The notes under the pieces are model-generated. The model saw only the letters and a list, made by a program, of their open reading frames with translations. It was not told the DNA's origin and ran no database searches. DNA of 34,290 nucleotides from JBNJEA01 sp051745395. Its GTDB lineage: Bacteria; Desulfobacterota; Desulfobacteria; Desulfobacterales; Desulfosalsimonadaceae. The stretch spans positions 1-34,290 of the forward strand of contig JBNJEA010000014.1 in NCBI GenBank assembly GCA_051745395.1, read 5' to 3'. The position numbers and the translations under genes were made by a program. Position 1 is the first letter of the stretch, and each line of letters opens with the position of its first letter. Shown one piece after another: positions 15,420-24,000 of this stretch.

Positions 15420-16823
15420 TTATTCCGACTTATCGACTTCGAGCTTGCTGCAGCGATACCGGAAGGACCGGAAACTGATGCCCAGCAGTTCAGCCGCCTT
15501 GTTTTTGCTTCCGCCGGAACACTCGAGGGCTTTTTCCAGATAGGCCTTCTCGATTTCTTCGAGGATATTGTCCAGAGCGACCCCCTTGGCCACTTCATCG
15601 AGGTCGAAGCGCCGGTTGCTGATCCCCTCGATCCACCGCCGCTTGTGAATCGACAGCGACAGGTTGTCCGGCAGGATGATGTTGGTGGTCGACAGGGCCA
15701 CGCTGCGTTCGATCAGGTTTTCCAGTTCCCGGATGTTGCCGGGAAAATCGTATTTCTGGAGCAGGTCCACGGCATAGGATGAAATCTTTGTGATTTCCTT
15801 GCCGGCTTCTTTGGAATATTTTTCGAGAAAATGCTGGGCCAGGGCCCGGATATCGCCTTTTCTCTCCCGCAGCGGCGGGACTTTGATTTCCACGACATTT
15901 AACCGATAGTAAAGGTCCTCCCGGAAATTGCCGGCAATGACCTCGTCTTCCAGCCGTTTGTTGGTCGCGGCAATGATGCGGATGTCGACCTGGATATCCT
16001 CATTGCCGCCCACCGGTTTAAAAGCGCGCTCCTGAACCACCCGCAGCAGCCTTACCTGCATGGGCATGCTCAGTTCGCCCACTTCGTCCAGAAAAATGGT
16101 GCCGGTGTTGGCGGCTTCAAACAATCCCTTCTTGTCGTGGTTGGCCCCGGTGAAGGCGCCTTTTTTGTACCCGAAAAATTCGCTTTCCAGCAGGCTTTCG
16201 GGGATGCTGCCGCAGTTGATGACCACGAAGGGGTTTTCGGCCCGCCGGCTTTGCTTATGAATGGCCCGGGCAATGAGTTCTTTACCGGTGCCGCTTTCCC
16301 CGGTAATCATAACGTTTGTCCTGGCGGGGGCCACCTGCCGGATGATTTCGTAGATATGCAGCATTCGGGGGCTGTTTCCCACCAGCTGGCCGAAGTGCAC
16401 ATGCTCCCGGAGCACGTCATCGAGATGGCGCTTTTCATCGCTTAAGGTTTTCAGTTCCAGGGCCTTGGCGATGGTTTGCTTGAGTTCATCGTTGTCAAAG
16501 GGTTTGGGCACGTAATCGTAGGCCCCCTCGTTCATGGCCTCGACAGCGTTTTCAGCAGTTGCATATGCCGATATCATGATCACGATGGTATCGGGCTGCA
16601 CGGATTTGGCCTTCCGCAAAACGTCCAGGCCGCTGATATCGCCCAGTCGGATATCACAAAGGATCAGGTCGAAACCCTTCCGGTCCAGCAGGGTCTTGGC
16701 CTGCTGCCCGCTTTCTGCCGAATCAATGACGTAGCCCTCCCGGCTGAGCATGAGCTCGAGAAATTCGCGCATGCTCAATTCATCATCGACGATTAACAGG
16801 CTGGCGTTTCTCTGTTGTTCCAT
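15420..16823 (-). CDS. sigma-54-dependent response regulator, PilR/NtrC family
   Basis: The 467-residue protein has a receiver domain (about 8-122; acidic pocket D13/D14, phosphoacceptor Asp57 in ILCDIRL, Lys107 in VPKPFD), an AAA+ domain (about 147-385; Walker A GESGTGKE at 175-182, sigma-54 contact loop GAFTGA at 222-227, Walker B GTIFLDEVGE) and a Fis-type helix-turn-helix (NKAAELLGISFRSFRYRCSKL) at the end. The receiver segment QPDTIVIMISAYATAENAVEA and the helix-turn-helix resemble PilR more than NtrC. No sensor kinase gene is adjacent. It has its own promoter (16850-16877) and is followed by the ABC-F gene. Its partner sigma factor gene rpoN is in this window. Confidence 0.92.
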   Translation of the reverse strand: MEQQRNASLLIVDDELSMREFLELMLSREGYVIDSAESGQQAKTLLDRKGFDLILCDIRLGDISGLDVLRKAKSVQPDTIVIMISAYATAENAVEAMNEGAYDYVPKPFDNDELKQTIAKALELKTLSDEKRHLDDVLREHVHFGQLVGNSPRMLHIYEIIRQVAPARTNVMITGESGTGKELIARAIHKQSRRAENPFVVINCGSIPESLLESEFFGYKKGAFTGANHDKKGLFEAANTGTIFLDEVGELSMPMQVRLLRVVQERAFKPVGGNEDIQVDIRIIAATNKRLEDEVIAGNFREDLYYRLNVVEIKVPPLRERKGDIRALAQHFLEKYSKEAGKEITKISSYAVDLLQKYDFPGNIRELENLIERSVALSTTNIILPDNLSLSIHKRRWIEGISNRRFDLDEVAKGVALDNILEEIEKAYLEKALECSGGSKNKAAELLGISFRSFRYRCSKLEVDKSE

Positions 16824-16849
16824 AAATCAGTTCGACGGATTTGGAAACG

Positions 16850-16877
16850 GGTATAATTGTAACGAATGCGATGTCAA
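16850..16877 (-). promoter_or_regulatory. sigma-70-type promoter of the response regulator
   Basis: On the minus strand a perfect TTGACA (16877-16872) is 16 nt from TATACC (16855-16850, 4/6). The predicted start is near 16843, leaving a leader of about 20 nt that shows no strong ribosome site. Confidence 0.55.
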
Positions 16878-16908
16878 TGGATTTTAATCGATTCATACGA
16901 TCGGGGGT

Positions 16909-18216
16909 CTACTGCCGGGGCGAATTGGTTTTGGCGTCAAATACCACGCGACCGTTAACAATTGTATAGATGGCCCGGCCCGTCATTTGCCAGCCGTCAA
17001 ACGGCGAGTTGCAGCTTTTGGAACAGCCGCGTTCGGCATGGTAGTCAAACCGGCAATCCGGATCGATAACGGTGATATCGGCCGGGGCATCCACTGCCAG
17101 GCCGCAGGTTTTTCCGATGATCCGGGCAGGGGCCTTGGCCATTTTTTCAATCAATGCCGACAGGCTCATATACCCTTGCCGGACGATGTCAAGGCAAAGC
17201 GGCAGCGCGGTTTCCAGTCCGATGATGCCGTTTGCCGCCCGGTCGAATTCCACGTTTTTTACCAGTGCGTCATGCGGTGCATGGTCGGTGGCAATGACAT
17301 CAATGGTGCCGTCGGCCAGTGCCTGCCGGATGGCCTCCCGGTCGGCGGACGATCGCAGCGGGGGATTCATCTTGGCATGGGTATCATAGGCGGCCACGGC
17401 ATCATCGGTTAAGGTAAAATAATGGGGAGCGGTTTCCGCGGTGACCGGCAGCCCGTTTTGTTTGGCCGTACGGATGGCATCCACGGATTGCCGGGTGCTG
17501 ACATGGGCGATGTGGACCGGTATGCCGGTCAATTCGCACACGGCGATATCGCGCAGGACCATGATGCTTTCCGCGGCATTGGGAATGCCGGCCAAACCCA
17601 GCCGCGTGGCATTAACACCCTCGTTCATGTCACCTCCGGCCAACCCCGTGTCTTCGCAGTGCGAAATAACGGCCATGTCCATGCCGTTTGCATATTCCAG
17701 GGCGCGTCGCATCAACTGGGCATCCGATACGGGCCGGCCGTCATCGCTTACCCCCACCGCACCGGCGGCCTTCATTTCCCCGTATGCCGCCAGGTGCTGC
17801 CCTTCAAGGCCGACACTGATGGCGCCGATGGGATATACGCGCGCCGACCGGCATTTGGCGGCCGTGTCCAAAATGAAATTGGTAATCTGGGCGTTGTCAT
17901 TGACCGGATCCGTATTGGGCATACAGCATACGGCGGTAAATCCGCCGGCGGCCGCAGCGCAAATCCCGGTCTCTATGGTTTCCTTGTATTCAAAACCGGG
18001 TTGCCGGAGATGGACGTGCATATCCATAAGGCCCGGGGCGACAATGCAGCCGGTGGCATCGATTTCAATGTCTGCCGTCACGGCGCTTGCATCCTTTGGG
18101 GTACCGTTGGTATCCGGGTATATGCCGATGATTTTACCATCGACGATATCCACGTCGCCCCGGCTGTCGATATGGCCGGGATCTAAGAGCCGTCCGCCTT
18201 TAATCCGAATCCGCAT
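16909..18216 (-). CDS. pyrC: dihydroorotase, class I
   Basis: A 435-residue amidohydrolase that closes carbamoyl-aspartate to dihydroorotate, the third step of pyrimidine synthesis. The metal motif DMHVHLRQPGFEYKETIETG (His67 and His69) and DVIATDHAPH with the catalytic Asp are present, as is the substrate segment MPNTDPVND. These mark the longer class I type with active-site metal rather than an inactive PyrC' paralogue. GGGAGG precedes the ATG at 18216, which lies 17 nt inside the end of pyrB, so translation is coupled. Confidence 0.96.
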   Translation of the reverse strand: MRIRIKGGRLLDPGHIDSRGDVDIVDGKIIGIYPDTNGTPKDASAVTADIEIDATGCIVAPGLMDMHVHLRQPGFEYKETIETGICAAAAGGFTAVCCMPNTDPVNDNAQITNFILDTAAKCRSARVYPIGAISVGLEGQHLAAYGEMKAAGAVGVSDDGRPVSDAQLMRRALEYANGMDMAVISHCEDTGLAGGDMNEGVNATRLGLAGIPNAAESIMVLRDIAVCELTGIPVHIAHVSTRQSVDAIRTAKQNGLPVTAETAPHYFTLTDDAVAAYDTHAKMNPPLRSSADREAIRQALADGTIDVIATDHAPHDALVKNVEFDRAANGIIGLETALPLCLDIVRQGYMSLSALIEKMAKAPARIIGKTCGLAVDAPADITVIDPDCRFDYHAERGCSKSCNSPFDGWQMTGRAIYTIVNGRVVFDAKTNSPRQ

Positions 18217-19144
18217 TTCGCTTGCCTCCCGCCACCAGATAAAAAAGCGCCATGCGCAAAGCCACCCCGTTTGCGACCTGATCCAGGATAACCGAATGCG
18301 GCCCGTCTGCTGCTTCGGGTGCGATTTCCACCCCGCGGTTCATCGGACCGGGATGCATGATCAGCGCATCGGGCCGGAGCTGTTTTAAACGCTCGCGATT
18401 GAGCCCGAACCGGTGGGCGTACTCTCGTTCCGAGGGGATTAAAAACCGCTGCTGGCGTTCTTTCTGGATACGCAGCATCATCACCACATCGGCGTCTTCG
18501 AGGGCCGCATCCACGTTTTCGGCCACCCGGGCGCCCAACCGGTCAATTCCCGGCGGCATCATAGTCGGCGGGCCGGCAACGGTCACCTCAGCCCCCATCC
18601 GGGTAAAACCGATGATGTTGGAACGGGCCACGCGGCTATGGGCAATATCGCCGATAATCGCCAACCGGCGCCCGGCCAACTCCCCCTTTTCCTCCCGGAC
18701 GGTCATCATATCCAGCAGGGCCTGGGACGGATGGGCATGCATGCCGTCACCGGCATTGATCACCCCCACCGACAGGTGTTTGGCCAGCAGATGAGCCGCG
18801 CCTGCCGAAGAATGCCGGATCACCAGGATGTCAGGGGACATGGCTTCGATGTTTTGCGCCGTATCGATCAAGGTCTCGCCCTTGGCCAGACTGCTCGATG
18901 CGGCGGCAATGGAGAGGCAATCCGCTGAAAGCCGCTTGGCGGCCACATCAAAGGAAAGGCGGGTGCGGGTGCTGGGTTCCATGAAAAACAGCACAATGGT
19001 TTTGCCCCGGAGGGTGGGCACCTTTTTTATCGGCCGGTCTGAAATTTCCTTTAAACCGGAAGCCGTTTCCAAGATCAGATGGATTTCCTCCGCAGAAAGG
19101 GAATCGATATCGAGAATATCTTTTTTGGTCCACCTCATTGCCAT
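18200..19144 (-). CDS. pyrB: aspartate carbamoyltransferase catalytic subunit
   Basis: A 314-residue transcarbamoylase that joins carbamoyl phosphate to aspartate. The carbamoyl-phosphate motif STRTR is at residues 58-62 (MEPSTRTRLSFD), HPSQALLDMMT and MHPGPMNRG are in place. The start is either ATG 19144 or ATG 19138 (MRWTKKDI); GGCGGA lies 2 nt before the first and 8 nt before the second, so the second is also reasonable. No pyrI regulatory subunit and no pyrR attenuator is visible. It follows lepB by 7 nt and overlaps pyrC. Confidence 0.95.
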   Translation of the reverse strand: MAMRWTKKDILDIDSLSAEEIHLILETASGLKEISDRPIKKVPTLRGKTIVLFFMEPSTRTRLSFDVAAKRLSADCLSIAAASSSLAKGETLIDTAQNIEAMSPDILVIRHSSAGAAHLLAKHLSVGVINAGDGMHAHPSQALLDMMTVREEKGELAGRRLAIIGDIAHSRVARSNIIGFTRMGAEVTVAGPPTMMPPGIDRLGARVAENVDAALEDADVVMMLRIQKERQQRFLIPSEREYAHRFGLNRERLKQLRPDALIMHPGPMNRGVEIAPEAADGPHSVILDQVANGVALRMALFYLVAGGKRNADSD

Positions 19145-19151
19145 ATTCCGC

Positions 19152-19835
19152 CTAATGCAGCAGCATTCCGATCCGGTCCCACCGGGCACCGAATTCTTCG
19201 CTGTTCCACGACCAGTAGATGATAAAGGCTTTGCCCTTTATGATCTCTTCTTCCACAAATCCCCAGAACCGGCTGTCATAACTGTTGTCCCGGTTGTCGC
19301 CGAGGACAAAGTAGGCACCTTCGGGTACCGTCACCGGGCCGAAATTGTCCCGATGGTTAATGGCGGCCGGAAGGGTCTGCTTGTCGGTATGCATGCCATG
19401 GTTATGATTGAGGGGCTTTCCGTTGACATACACCTTTTTGTCCCGGATTTCAACGGTATCGCCGGGAACGCCGATGACACGCTTGATAAAATCCTTGTCC
19501 GGCTCCACGGGATATTCGAACACTATGATATCGTTGCGATCTGGATCGCTGACCGGAATAAGGGTCACATCGGAAAACGGCAGCTTGACGCCGTAAACAA
19601 ACTTGTTGACCAGAATATGGTCGCCGATTTTCAGGGTCGGCTGCATGGAACCCGACGGAATTTTAAAGGCCTGGACCACGAAGGTGCGGATAAACAACGC
19701 CAGGATAATGGCGATGATGACGGCTTCAATGTTTTCCCTGAGACGGCCCTTGCCGGATGTTTTCTTTTTTTCCGTCGGGCCGGATTTGTTTCTTTTCAAT
19801 TTTTGGAGCCATACTCCCTGTAAAAATTTCGCCAT
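19152..19835 (-). CDS. lepB: signal peptidase I
   Basis: A 227-residue S26 membrane serine peptidase that removes signal peptides. A basic cytoplasmic tail (residues 1-35) is followed by one membrane helix (about 36-56), the catalytic Ser63 in IPSGSMQPTL, the general base Lys118 in DFIKRVIGVPGD, and the later family box GDNRDNSYDSR. The ATG at 19835 has AAGGCG in front and is 13 nt after the M23 peptidase stop. It shares a transcript with pyrB and pyrC, an unexpected but not rare arrangement. Confidence 0.96.
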   Translation of the reverse strand: MAKFLQGVWLQKLKRNKSGPTEKKKTSGKGRLRENIEAVIIAIILALFIRTFVVQAFKIPSGSMQPTLKIGDHILVNKFVYGVKLPFSDVTLIPVSDPDRNDIIVFEYPVEPDKDFIKRVIGVPGDTVEIRDKKVYVNGKPLNHNHGMHTDKQTLPAAINHRDNFGPVTVPEGAYFVLGDNRDNSYDSRFWGFVEEEIIKGKAFIIYWSWNSEEFGARWDRIGMLLH

Positions 19836-19848
19836 CGAAACGCCTTAT

Positions 19849-21228
19849 TCAATTGGCCGCATTTTCAAGTTTGGCGGTGATATTGTTTTGAATCCAGGCC
19901 GCATCCCACCACTCAACCGGATTGACAAACACGTCGTCTACAATCATGCCGAAATGAAGGTGATCGCCGTCTGTAAGACCGGTAGAGCCTGTGCGCCCGA
20001 TGATATCGCCCTTGTCCACCATGTCGCCTGCCTTGACCCGGCTTTGGCTTAAATGGGCGTAAAGGGAAAAAACGCCAAAGCCGTGATCAATGGTGACCAT
20101 GTTGCCGTAAATGCCGACCCGGCCGACAAACGTCACGCGGCCGGCATTGGCAGCTGGAATCGGTGCTTGTTTCAACGATGCCAGATCGACGCCGAGATGA
20201 ATCTGGCGATCAATAACGTCGCCATTGTATTGATAGCTGCGATGATCGGCAAAGCTGGCCCGCCGGGCGGAATTGGGCAGGCGCTTAAATGCCCCCTTCC
20301 AGTGGAGCTGCCGGTCGGTCTCGCCGCAGCTGGCCCGAATCGCCTGATTGTTTTTTTTCCGCAATTCGCGATTGATCTGTAAAAACTGCTCTGCCATCGG
20401 CGCGTCCGGGTTGAGATCAACCCCGTCAAACTCCGGCAGGATTTTGCGGAGAAACCGGTCCGAAACCGTCAGGGTGTCGTTTTTAAACCGGCGGCTGCGG
20501 ATATGGTAGTCAATTCCGCTGCGGGCGGCATTTCCGGCGGCATCGACGGCCCTGACATACAGGTCGGTGTCTTTGCCCTGTGTATGGGCCAACGCAAAAA
20601 AGGCCAGATACATTTCCTTGTCTTGGAAATAACCTTTGTGGCCGGGAAAAAAGTTTTCGCCGACCACAATGCCATGGGTTTTGCAGGGCTCGGAGAGCTT
20701 GTAGATCACCAGGCCGGATCCCCCCTGGCTGATGTTATGCTGCCGGCTCAAAACGGAAAGCCGGGGCGGCCGGGTATCAATTACGATTTCTTTTTCCATG
20801 TAGGCGCGGTTGCCGGAAAGCCAATGGCGCCAGGAGCCATCGCGGGCCGAAAGCTGTAGCAGGGCCTTGCCCTCGGGCAGCCCGAGTTTTTTGGTATTGA
20901 TCTTTAGCTCAAAGGAGACATCTTTTCGCTCGTCTTCGCCCGAAAACATCCCGGTATCGTAGTCGGCATCTTTTAAGACAATTTCGCGGCCGTCGGCAAC
21001 AAGAGCTGCCCGGAAATTGCGGACACCGCTTTTCGCATCGCTGACCCGGCCGGCAATAGTGGATTCGACCTGAAGGTATTTCTGATCCTGTTCCAGGGAA
21101 ATGGCGGGGGGCGTGCCCTCCATCCGCGTGATCAATACCCACAACGCCGGCAAAACCACCGCAAGCACCGCAATGGCAAGCAGCCAGTATTTGATGGATT
21201 TGCCACGGTCTTTGCGTTTAAACTTCAT
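19849..21228 (-). CDS. M23-family metallopeptidase, membrane-anchored
   Basis: A 459-residue protein with a basic N-terminus, one membrane helix (about 13-33), a periplasmic beta-rich region of about 300 residues and a C-terminal LytM/M23 domain. The zinc ligands are complete: His344 and Asp348 in HLGVDLA, and the HxH pair His423/His425 in DHLHFGM, with His392 in LYAHLSQ. It is therefore predicted to be an active murein endopeptidase, unlike the degenerate EnvC/NlpD activators. The start at 21228 is used because AGGAAA lies 9 nt upstream; the longer frame begins with TTG and has no ribosome site. Confidence 0.9.
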   Translation of the reverse strand: MKFKRKDRGKSIKYWLLAIAVLAVVLPALWVLITRMEGTPPAISLEQDQKYLQVESTIAGRVSDAKSGVRNFRAALVADGREIVLKDADYDTGMFSGEDERKDVSFELKINTKKLGLPEGKALLQLSARDGSWRHWLSGNRAYMEKEIVIDTRPPRLSVLSRQHNISQGGSGLVIYKLSEPCKTHGIVVGENFFPGHKGYFQDKEMYLAFFALAHTQGKDTDLYVRAVDAAGNAARSGIDYHIRSRRFKNDTLTVSDRFLRKILPEFDGVDLNPDAPMAEQFLQINRELRKKNNQAIRASCGETDRQLHWKGAFKRLPNSARRASFADHRSYQYNGDVIDRQIHLGVDLASLKQAPIPAANAGRVTFVGRVGIYGNMVTIDHGFGVFSLYAHLSQSRVKAGDMVDKGDIIGRTGSTGLTDGDHLHFGMIVDDVFVNPVEWWDAAWIQNNITAKLENAAN

Positions 21229-21281
21229 TGCACTTGTTTCCTGTATTTTCAAAATTATTTTTAAAAACTGAAATCAAAAGG

Positions 21282-21310
21282 TTTTTAACAGGTCACGCCG
21301 CAGTAGGCAA
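21282..21310 (-). promoter_or_regulatory. candidate promoter of the M23-lepB-pyrBC operon
   Basis: On the minus strand TTGCCT (21310-21305) and TAAAAA (21287-21282) are spaced by 17 nt, each matching 4/6. The predicted start is near 21275, about 47 nt before the ATG. Confidence 0.42.
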
Positions 21311-21327
21311 GGCCTTATTTTCGTTTC

Positions 21328-21356
21328 TTGACTTTTGCCCACTCGCGGGTTAACAG
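21328..21356 (+). promoter_or_regulatory. weak candidate promoter of kdsA
   Basis: TTGACT (21328-21333, 5/6) is followed after 17 nt by TAACAG (21351-21356), only 3/6. The -10 region overlaps one arm of a 9-bp inverted repeat, GCGGGTTAA (21345-21353) and TTAACCCGC (21419-21427), whose second arm is in the leader 17 nt before the ATG. Confidence 0.35.
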
Positions 21357-21443
21357 ATACCATGATTTTTCAGGCAAGAAAAAACAGCGGCATTTTATAC
21401 GGTCCACTTTGTTACAGATTAACCCGCAACGGGGATTACGTCG

Positions 21444-22262
21444 ATGGAAACAGTAGACATCAACGGCTTTACCATAGGCGCCGACGGTCCGTTCGCCTTG
21501 ATCGCCGGCCCGTGTGTCATCGAAGACGAGGCGGTCACTTACGAAATTGCCTCGTTTCTCAAAACCGTCACGGAAAAACTCGACATCCCCTGCATTTTCA
21601 AGGCCTCCTATGACAAGGCCAACCGGACCTCGATTGCCTCGTACCGGGGGCCCGGCATCGATCGCGGCCTTGAAATCCTGTCCAAAATACGCAACGATCT
21701 CAACCTGCCCGTGATCTCGGATGTGCACCAGCCTTCCGAGATAGAGCCGGCGGCCGAGGTGCTCGATGTAATCCAGATCCCTGCGTTTTTATGCCGGCAG
21801 ACCGATTTGGTGGTCAAAGCCGCCCAAACCGGCAAGCCGGTCAATATTAAAAAGGGGCAGTTCCTTGCCCCGTGGGATATGGCCCATGTGGTGCAAAAGG
21901 CGAAAAACGCCGGCAACTGCCGCATTCTTTTAACCGAGCGCGGAACGTCGTTTGGCTACAACAACTTGGTCGCCGATATGCGCAGCATCCGGATCATGCA
22001 GCAAACCGGCTGCCCGGTTATCTTTGATGCCACCCACAGCGTTCAACTGCCCGGCGGTGCCGGCGGCAGTTCGGGCGGTCAGCGGGAATTTGCGCCGGTG
22101 CTGGCCAAGGCGGCCATGGCCGCCGGTTGCGACGGCGTTTTCATGGAGGTCCATCCCGACCCGGACCGCGCCCTTTCCGACGGCCCCAACGCCATTGCAC
22201 TGGATACGGTGACGGGATTGCTTCATCAGCTCGTGGCCATTCGAGAGGCAACCCGGATGTAG
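21444..22262 (+). CDS. kdsA: 3-deoxy-8-phosphooctulonate (KDO8P) synthase, metal-dependent type
   Basis: A 272-residue enzyme condensing arabinose 5-phosphate with phosphoenolpyruvate, first committed step to Kdo for LPS. The metal site of the class II type is complete: Cys24 in AGPCVIE (Asn in the metal-free E. coli type), His198 in DATHSVQ, Glu235 in FMEVHPDP and Asp246 in LSDGPNA. KASYDKANR and GTSFGYNNL are the usual substrate motifs. It starts the long plus-strand series and is followed after 40 nt by kdsC, the phosphatase acting on its product once kdsA has made it. Confidence 0.97.
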   Translation: METVDINGFTIGADGPFALIAGPCVIEDEAVTYEIASFLKTVTEKLDIPCIFKASYDKANRTSIASYRGPGIDRGLEILSKIRNDLNLPVISDVHQPSEIEPAAEVLDVIQIPAFLCRQTDLVVKAAQTGKPVNIKKGQFLAPWDMAHVVQKAKNAGNCRILLTERGTSFGYNNLVADMRSIRIMQQTGCPVIFDATHSVQLPGGAGGSSGGQREFAPVLAKAAMAAGCDGVFMEVHPDPDRALSDGPNAIALDTVTGLLHQLVAIREATRM

Positions 22263-22302
22263 CGGTTTTCCGGTACAAACTTCATGTTTTACTTTAGAAA
22301 TC

Positions 22303-22815
22303 ATGCATAACCTATTAAAAAACATAGATCTTTTGCTTACGGATGTCGACGGCGTTTTAACCACTGGCGATATTGCCTACACCGGTTCTGACACGGAGAC
22401 CAAGACCTTTCACGTAAGAGATGGTCTCGGAATAAGACTGGTAAAGCAAGCCGGGGTTGCCGTCGGCATTGTCACGGGTCGCAAATCCGCGGCCCTGGAT
22501 CGAAGAGCCCGGGAACTCGGGATCGATCTTTGCTTTGACGGGGTGTCGAAAAAAGGCGAACTGCTCGATACCATCCTGGCACAGACCGGATGCCGGAGCG
22601 AGGCGGTGGCCTTTATCGGAGACGACCTCAACGATATTTCTATGATGAAGCGGGTGGGGGTGGCGATTGCCGTCGCCGATGCCGAAGCGGCGGTCAAGCC
22701 GTATGCGTCAATCATCACCGAGGCCAAAGGGGGCAAAGGCGCTGTGCGGGAAGTGTGCAATGCCATTGTACAGGCCAGGGGATACTGGGAAGACATATTG
22801 AAACAGTGGGAATAA
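22303..22815 (+). CDS. kdsC: KDO8P phosphatase, HAD superfamily
   Basis: A 170-residue HAD phosphatase of the tetrameric KdsC type that removes phosphate from KDO8P. The nucleophile pair is Asp14/Asp16 in LLLTDVDGVLT; motif II is IVTGRKS, and motif III/IV is GDDLND. There is no cap domain, as usual for KdsC. The ribosome site is weak (TAGAAA). The genes kdsA, kdsC and lptC are consecutive with short gaps. Confidence 0.96.
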   Translation: MHNLLKNIDLLLTDVDGVLTTGDIAYTGSDTETKTFHVRDGLGIRLVKQAGVAVGIVTGRKSAALDRRARELGIDLCFDGVSKKGELLDTILAQTGCRSEAVAFIGDDLNDISMMKRVGVAIAVADAEAAVKPYASIITEAKGGKGAVREVCNAIVQARGYWEDILKQWE

Positions 22816-22823
22816 TCGGTGCC

Positions 22824-23399
22824 ATGAAAGGTCGCCGGACAAACCGGCTCAAGCTTTTACTTCGATTGGCCATCGGGGTTTTTATGGGAATCCTGGTAAT
22901 CATATTCATCCGGTACCGGTTGTCCACGCAAAACGTTCAAAAACCGGCGTCTCCGGATAAATCCGAAGCCACGCTTTCCATTAACCGGTTCAATCATACC
23001 GCCATGCAAGAAGGCGAAAAGCACTGGAAGCTCACCGCCGAATCGGCGCAGATGTTTTCCGAAAAAAATATCGTCCGCCTGGAAACCATGAAGGTTCGCT
23101 ACTTTCTCGATGATGGGCCGGTGGTTCACATGAACGCCGATGAAGGGCAACTCGACATGGATTCGAAAAACATGACGGCCCGCGGCAACGTAGCCGTGCG
23201 GCATCCCCGCTACACCCTGGAAACCGAAAGCTTGCAATATTACAACGACTCCAATATAATAGAGATCAACAAAGGCGTCGCCATTTCAGGCGATAGCGCC
23301 AAAATAACCGCCGATACCGCCAAATACGAAATCGATTCGGCAAAGGTGATATTTGAAGGAAATGTGGAAGGTTGGTTCAGTGAATTTGCCAGTCAATAA
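22824..23399 (+). CDS. lptC: LPS export protein LptC
   Basis: A 191-residue protein with a short basic N-terminus, one membrane helix (about 11-31) and a periplasmic beta-jellyroll of the OstA/LptC fold (for example TLSINRFNHTAMQEGEKHW, GNVAVRHPRYTLETESL). It links the inner-membrane LptB2FG complex to the LptA bridge. The start at 22824 is 8 nt after kdsC; the open frame reaches further upstream only inside kdsC. Its end overlaps the chosen lptA start by 20 nt. Confidence 0.9.
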   Translation: MKGRRTNRLKLLLRLAIGVFMGILVIIFIRYRLSTQNVQKPASPDKSEATLSINRFNHTAMQEGEKHWKLTAESAQMFSEKNIVRLETMKVRYFLDDGPVVHMNADEGQLDMDSKNMTARGNVAVRHPRYTLETESLQYYNDSNIIEINKGVAISGDSAKITADTAKYEIDSAKVIFEGNVEGWFSEFASQ

Positions 23400-24000
23400 T
23401 CCGGGCCGGGCGCGGGCCCGGAAGTGGGTGCCGGGAAAGGCAATCGCGTGTTTTCTGCTCTTTTTTTTTCTTGCCTGTCCGGCCCCGGCAACACCCGAGT
23501 CCCAAAACCCCTCTTCCGGCGAAGATAAAATCCACATCACCGCCGATCGGCTGGTGTCGGATCAAAACAGGCAATTTGCCGAATTTTCCGGCGATGTACG
23601 GGCCACGCAAGGCGATACGGTCATTCATTCGAATCGGCTGAAGGTGTTTTACAAATCCGGAGCCGATCCGGGCGGCAACAGCAAGACCAACGACGAAATG
23701 ATCCGCAAAATCGTGGCTACCGGCGATGTCGACATTGCGTTTGAAAACCGGACCGCATACAGTCAAAAAGCCGTCTACACGACCCACAACAGCGAAGTGG
23801 TTTTATCCGGCCCCGGCACCCGGATTGAAAGTGAAAACAATTTTATCGATGGCGAAAAAATCATCTGGAACCGCCGGACCGGTGAGATGACAGTCATCGG
23901 CGGCACGGACAAACGGGTCGAGGCGGTATTTGAATCCGATTCGCAACTGCAGAATCCGCCCGAGGATATTCCTTCAAAGGCCCCGGACGATACGGAATAA
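23380..24000 (+). CDS. lptA: LPS transport periplasmic protein LptA
   Basis: A 206-residue OstA-like protein, a periplasmic bridge for LPS. The GTG at 23380 is chosen because GGAAGG lies 8 nt upstream; the ATG at 23362 has AAGGA too close and would lie deeper in lptC. The signal peptide has a basic start and the core IACFLLFFFLA, with probable cleavage after APA near residue 37. The mature part begins with IHITADRLVSDQNRQFAEF, GDVRATQGDTVIHSNRLKVFY and later GTRIESENNFIDGEKIIWN, which are typical stacked jellyroll strands. A T9 run lies in the signal-peptide codons and a strong hairpin lies in codons 7-14. Confidence 0.9.
   Translation: MNLPVNNPGRARARKWVPGKAIACFLLFFFLACPAPATPESQNPSSGEDKIHITADRLVSDQNRQFAEFSGDVRATQGDTVIHSNRLKVFYKSGADPGGNSKTNDEMIRKIVATGDVDIAFENRTAYSQKAVYTTHNSEVVLSGPGTRIESENNFIDGEKIIWNRRTGEMTVIGGTDKRVEAVFESDSQLQNPPEDIPSKAPDDTE
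23400..23422 (+). other. 8-bp GC hairpin at the lptC/lptA junction
   Basis: TCCGGGCC and GGCCCGGA are perfect arms around a 7-nt loop. The hairpin begins one base after the lptC stop codon, inside the first 15 codons of lptA. It has no adjacent T-tract, so it is more likely to affect translation or mRNA stability than termination. Confidence 0.5.

Noticed and set aside
21229..21252. TTG start of the M23 peptidase at 21252
   Set aside because: No ribosome site; the ATG at 21228 has AGGAAA at good spacing.
21315..21728. Minus-strand open frame of 137 codons over kdsA
   Set aside because: Antisense to the well-defined kdsA and without recognisable motifs; a shadow frame of a GC-rich gene.
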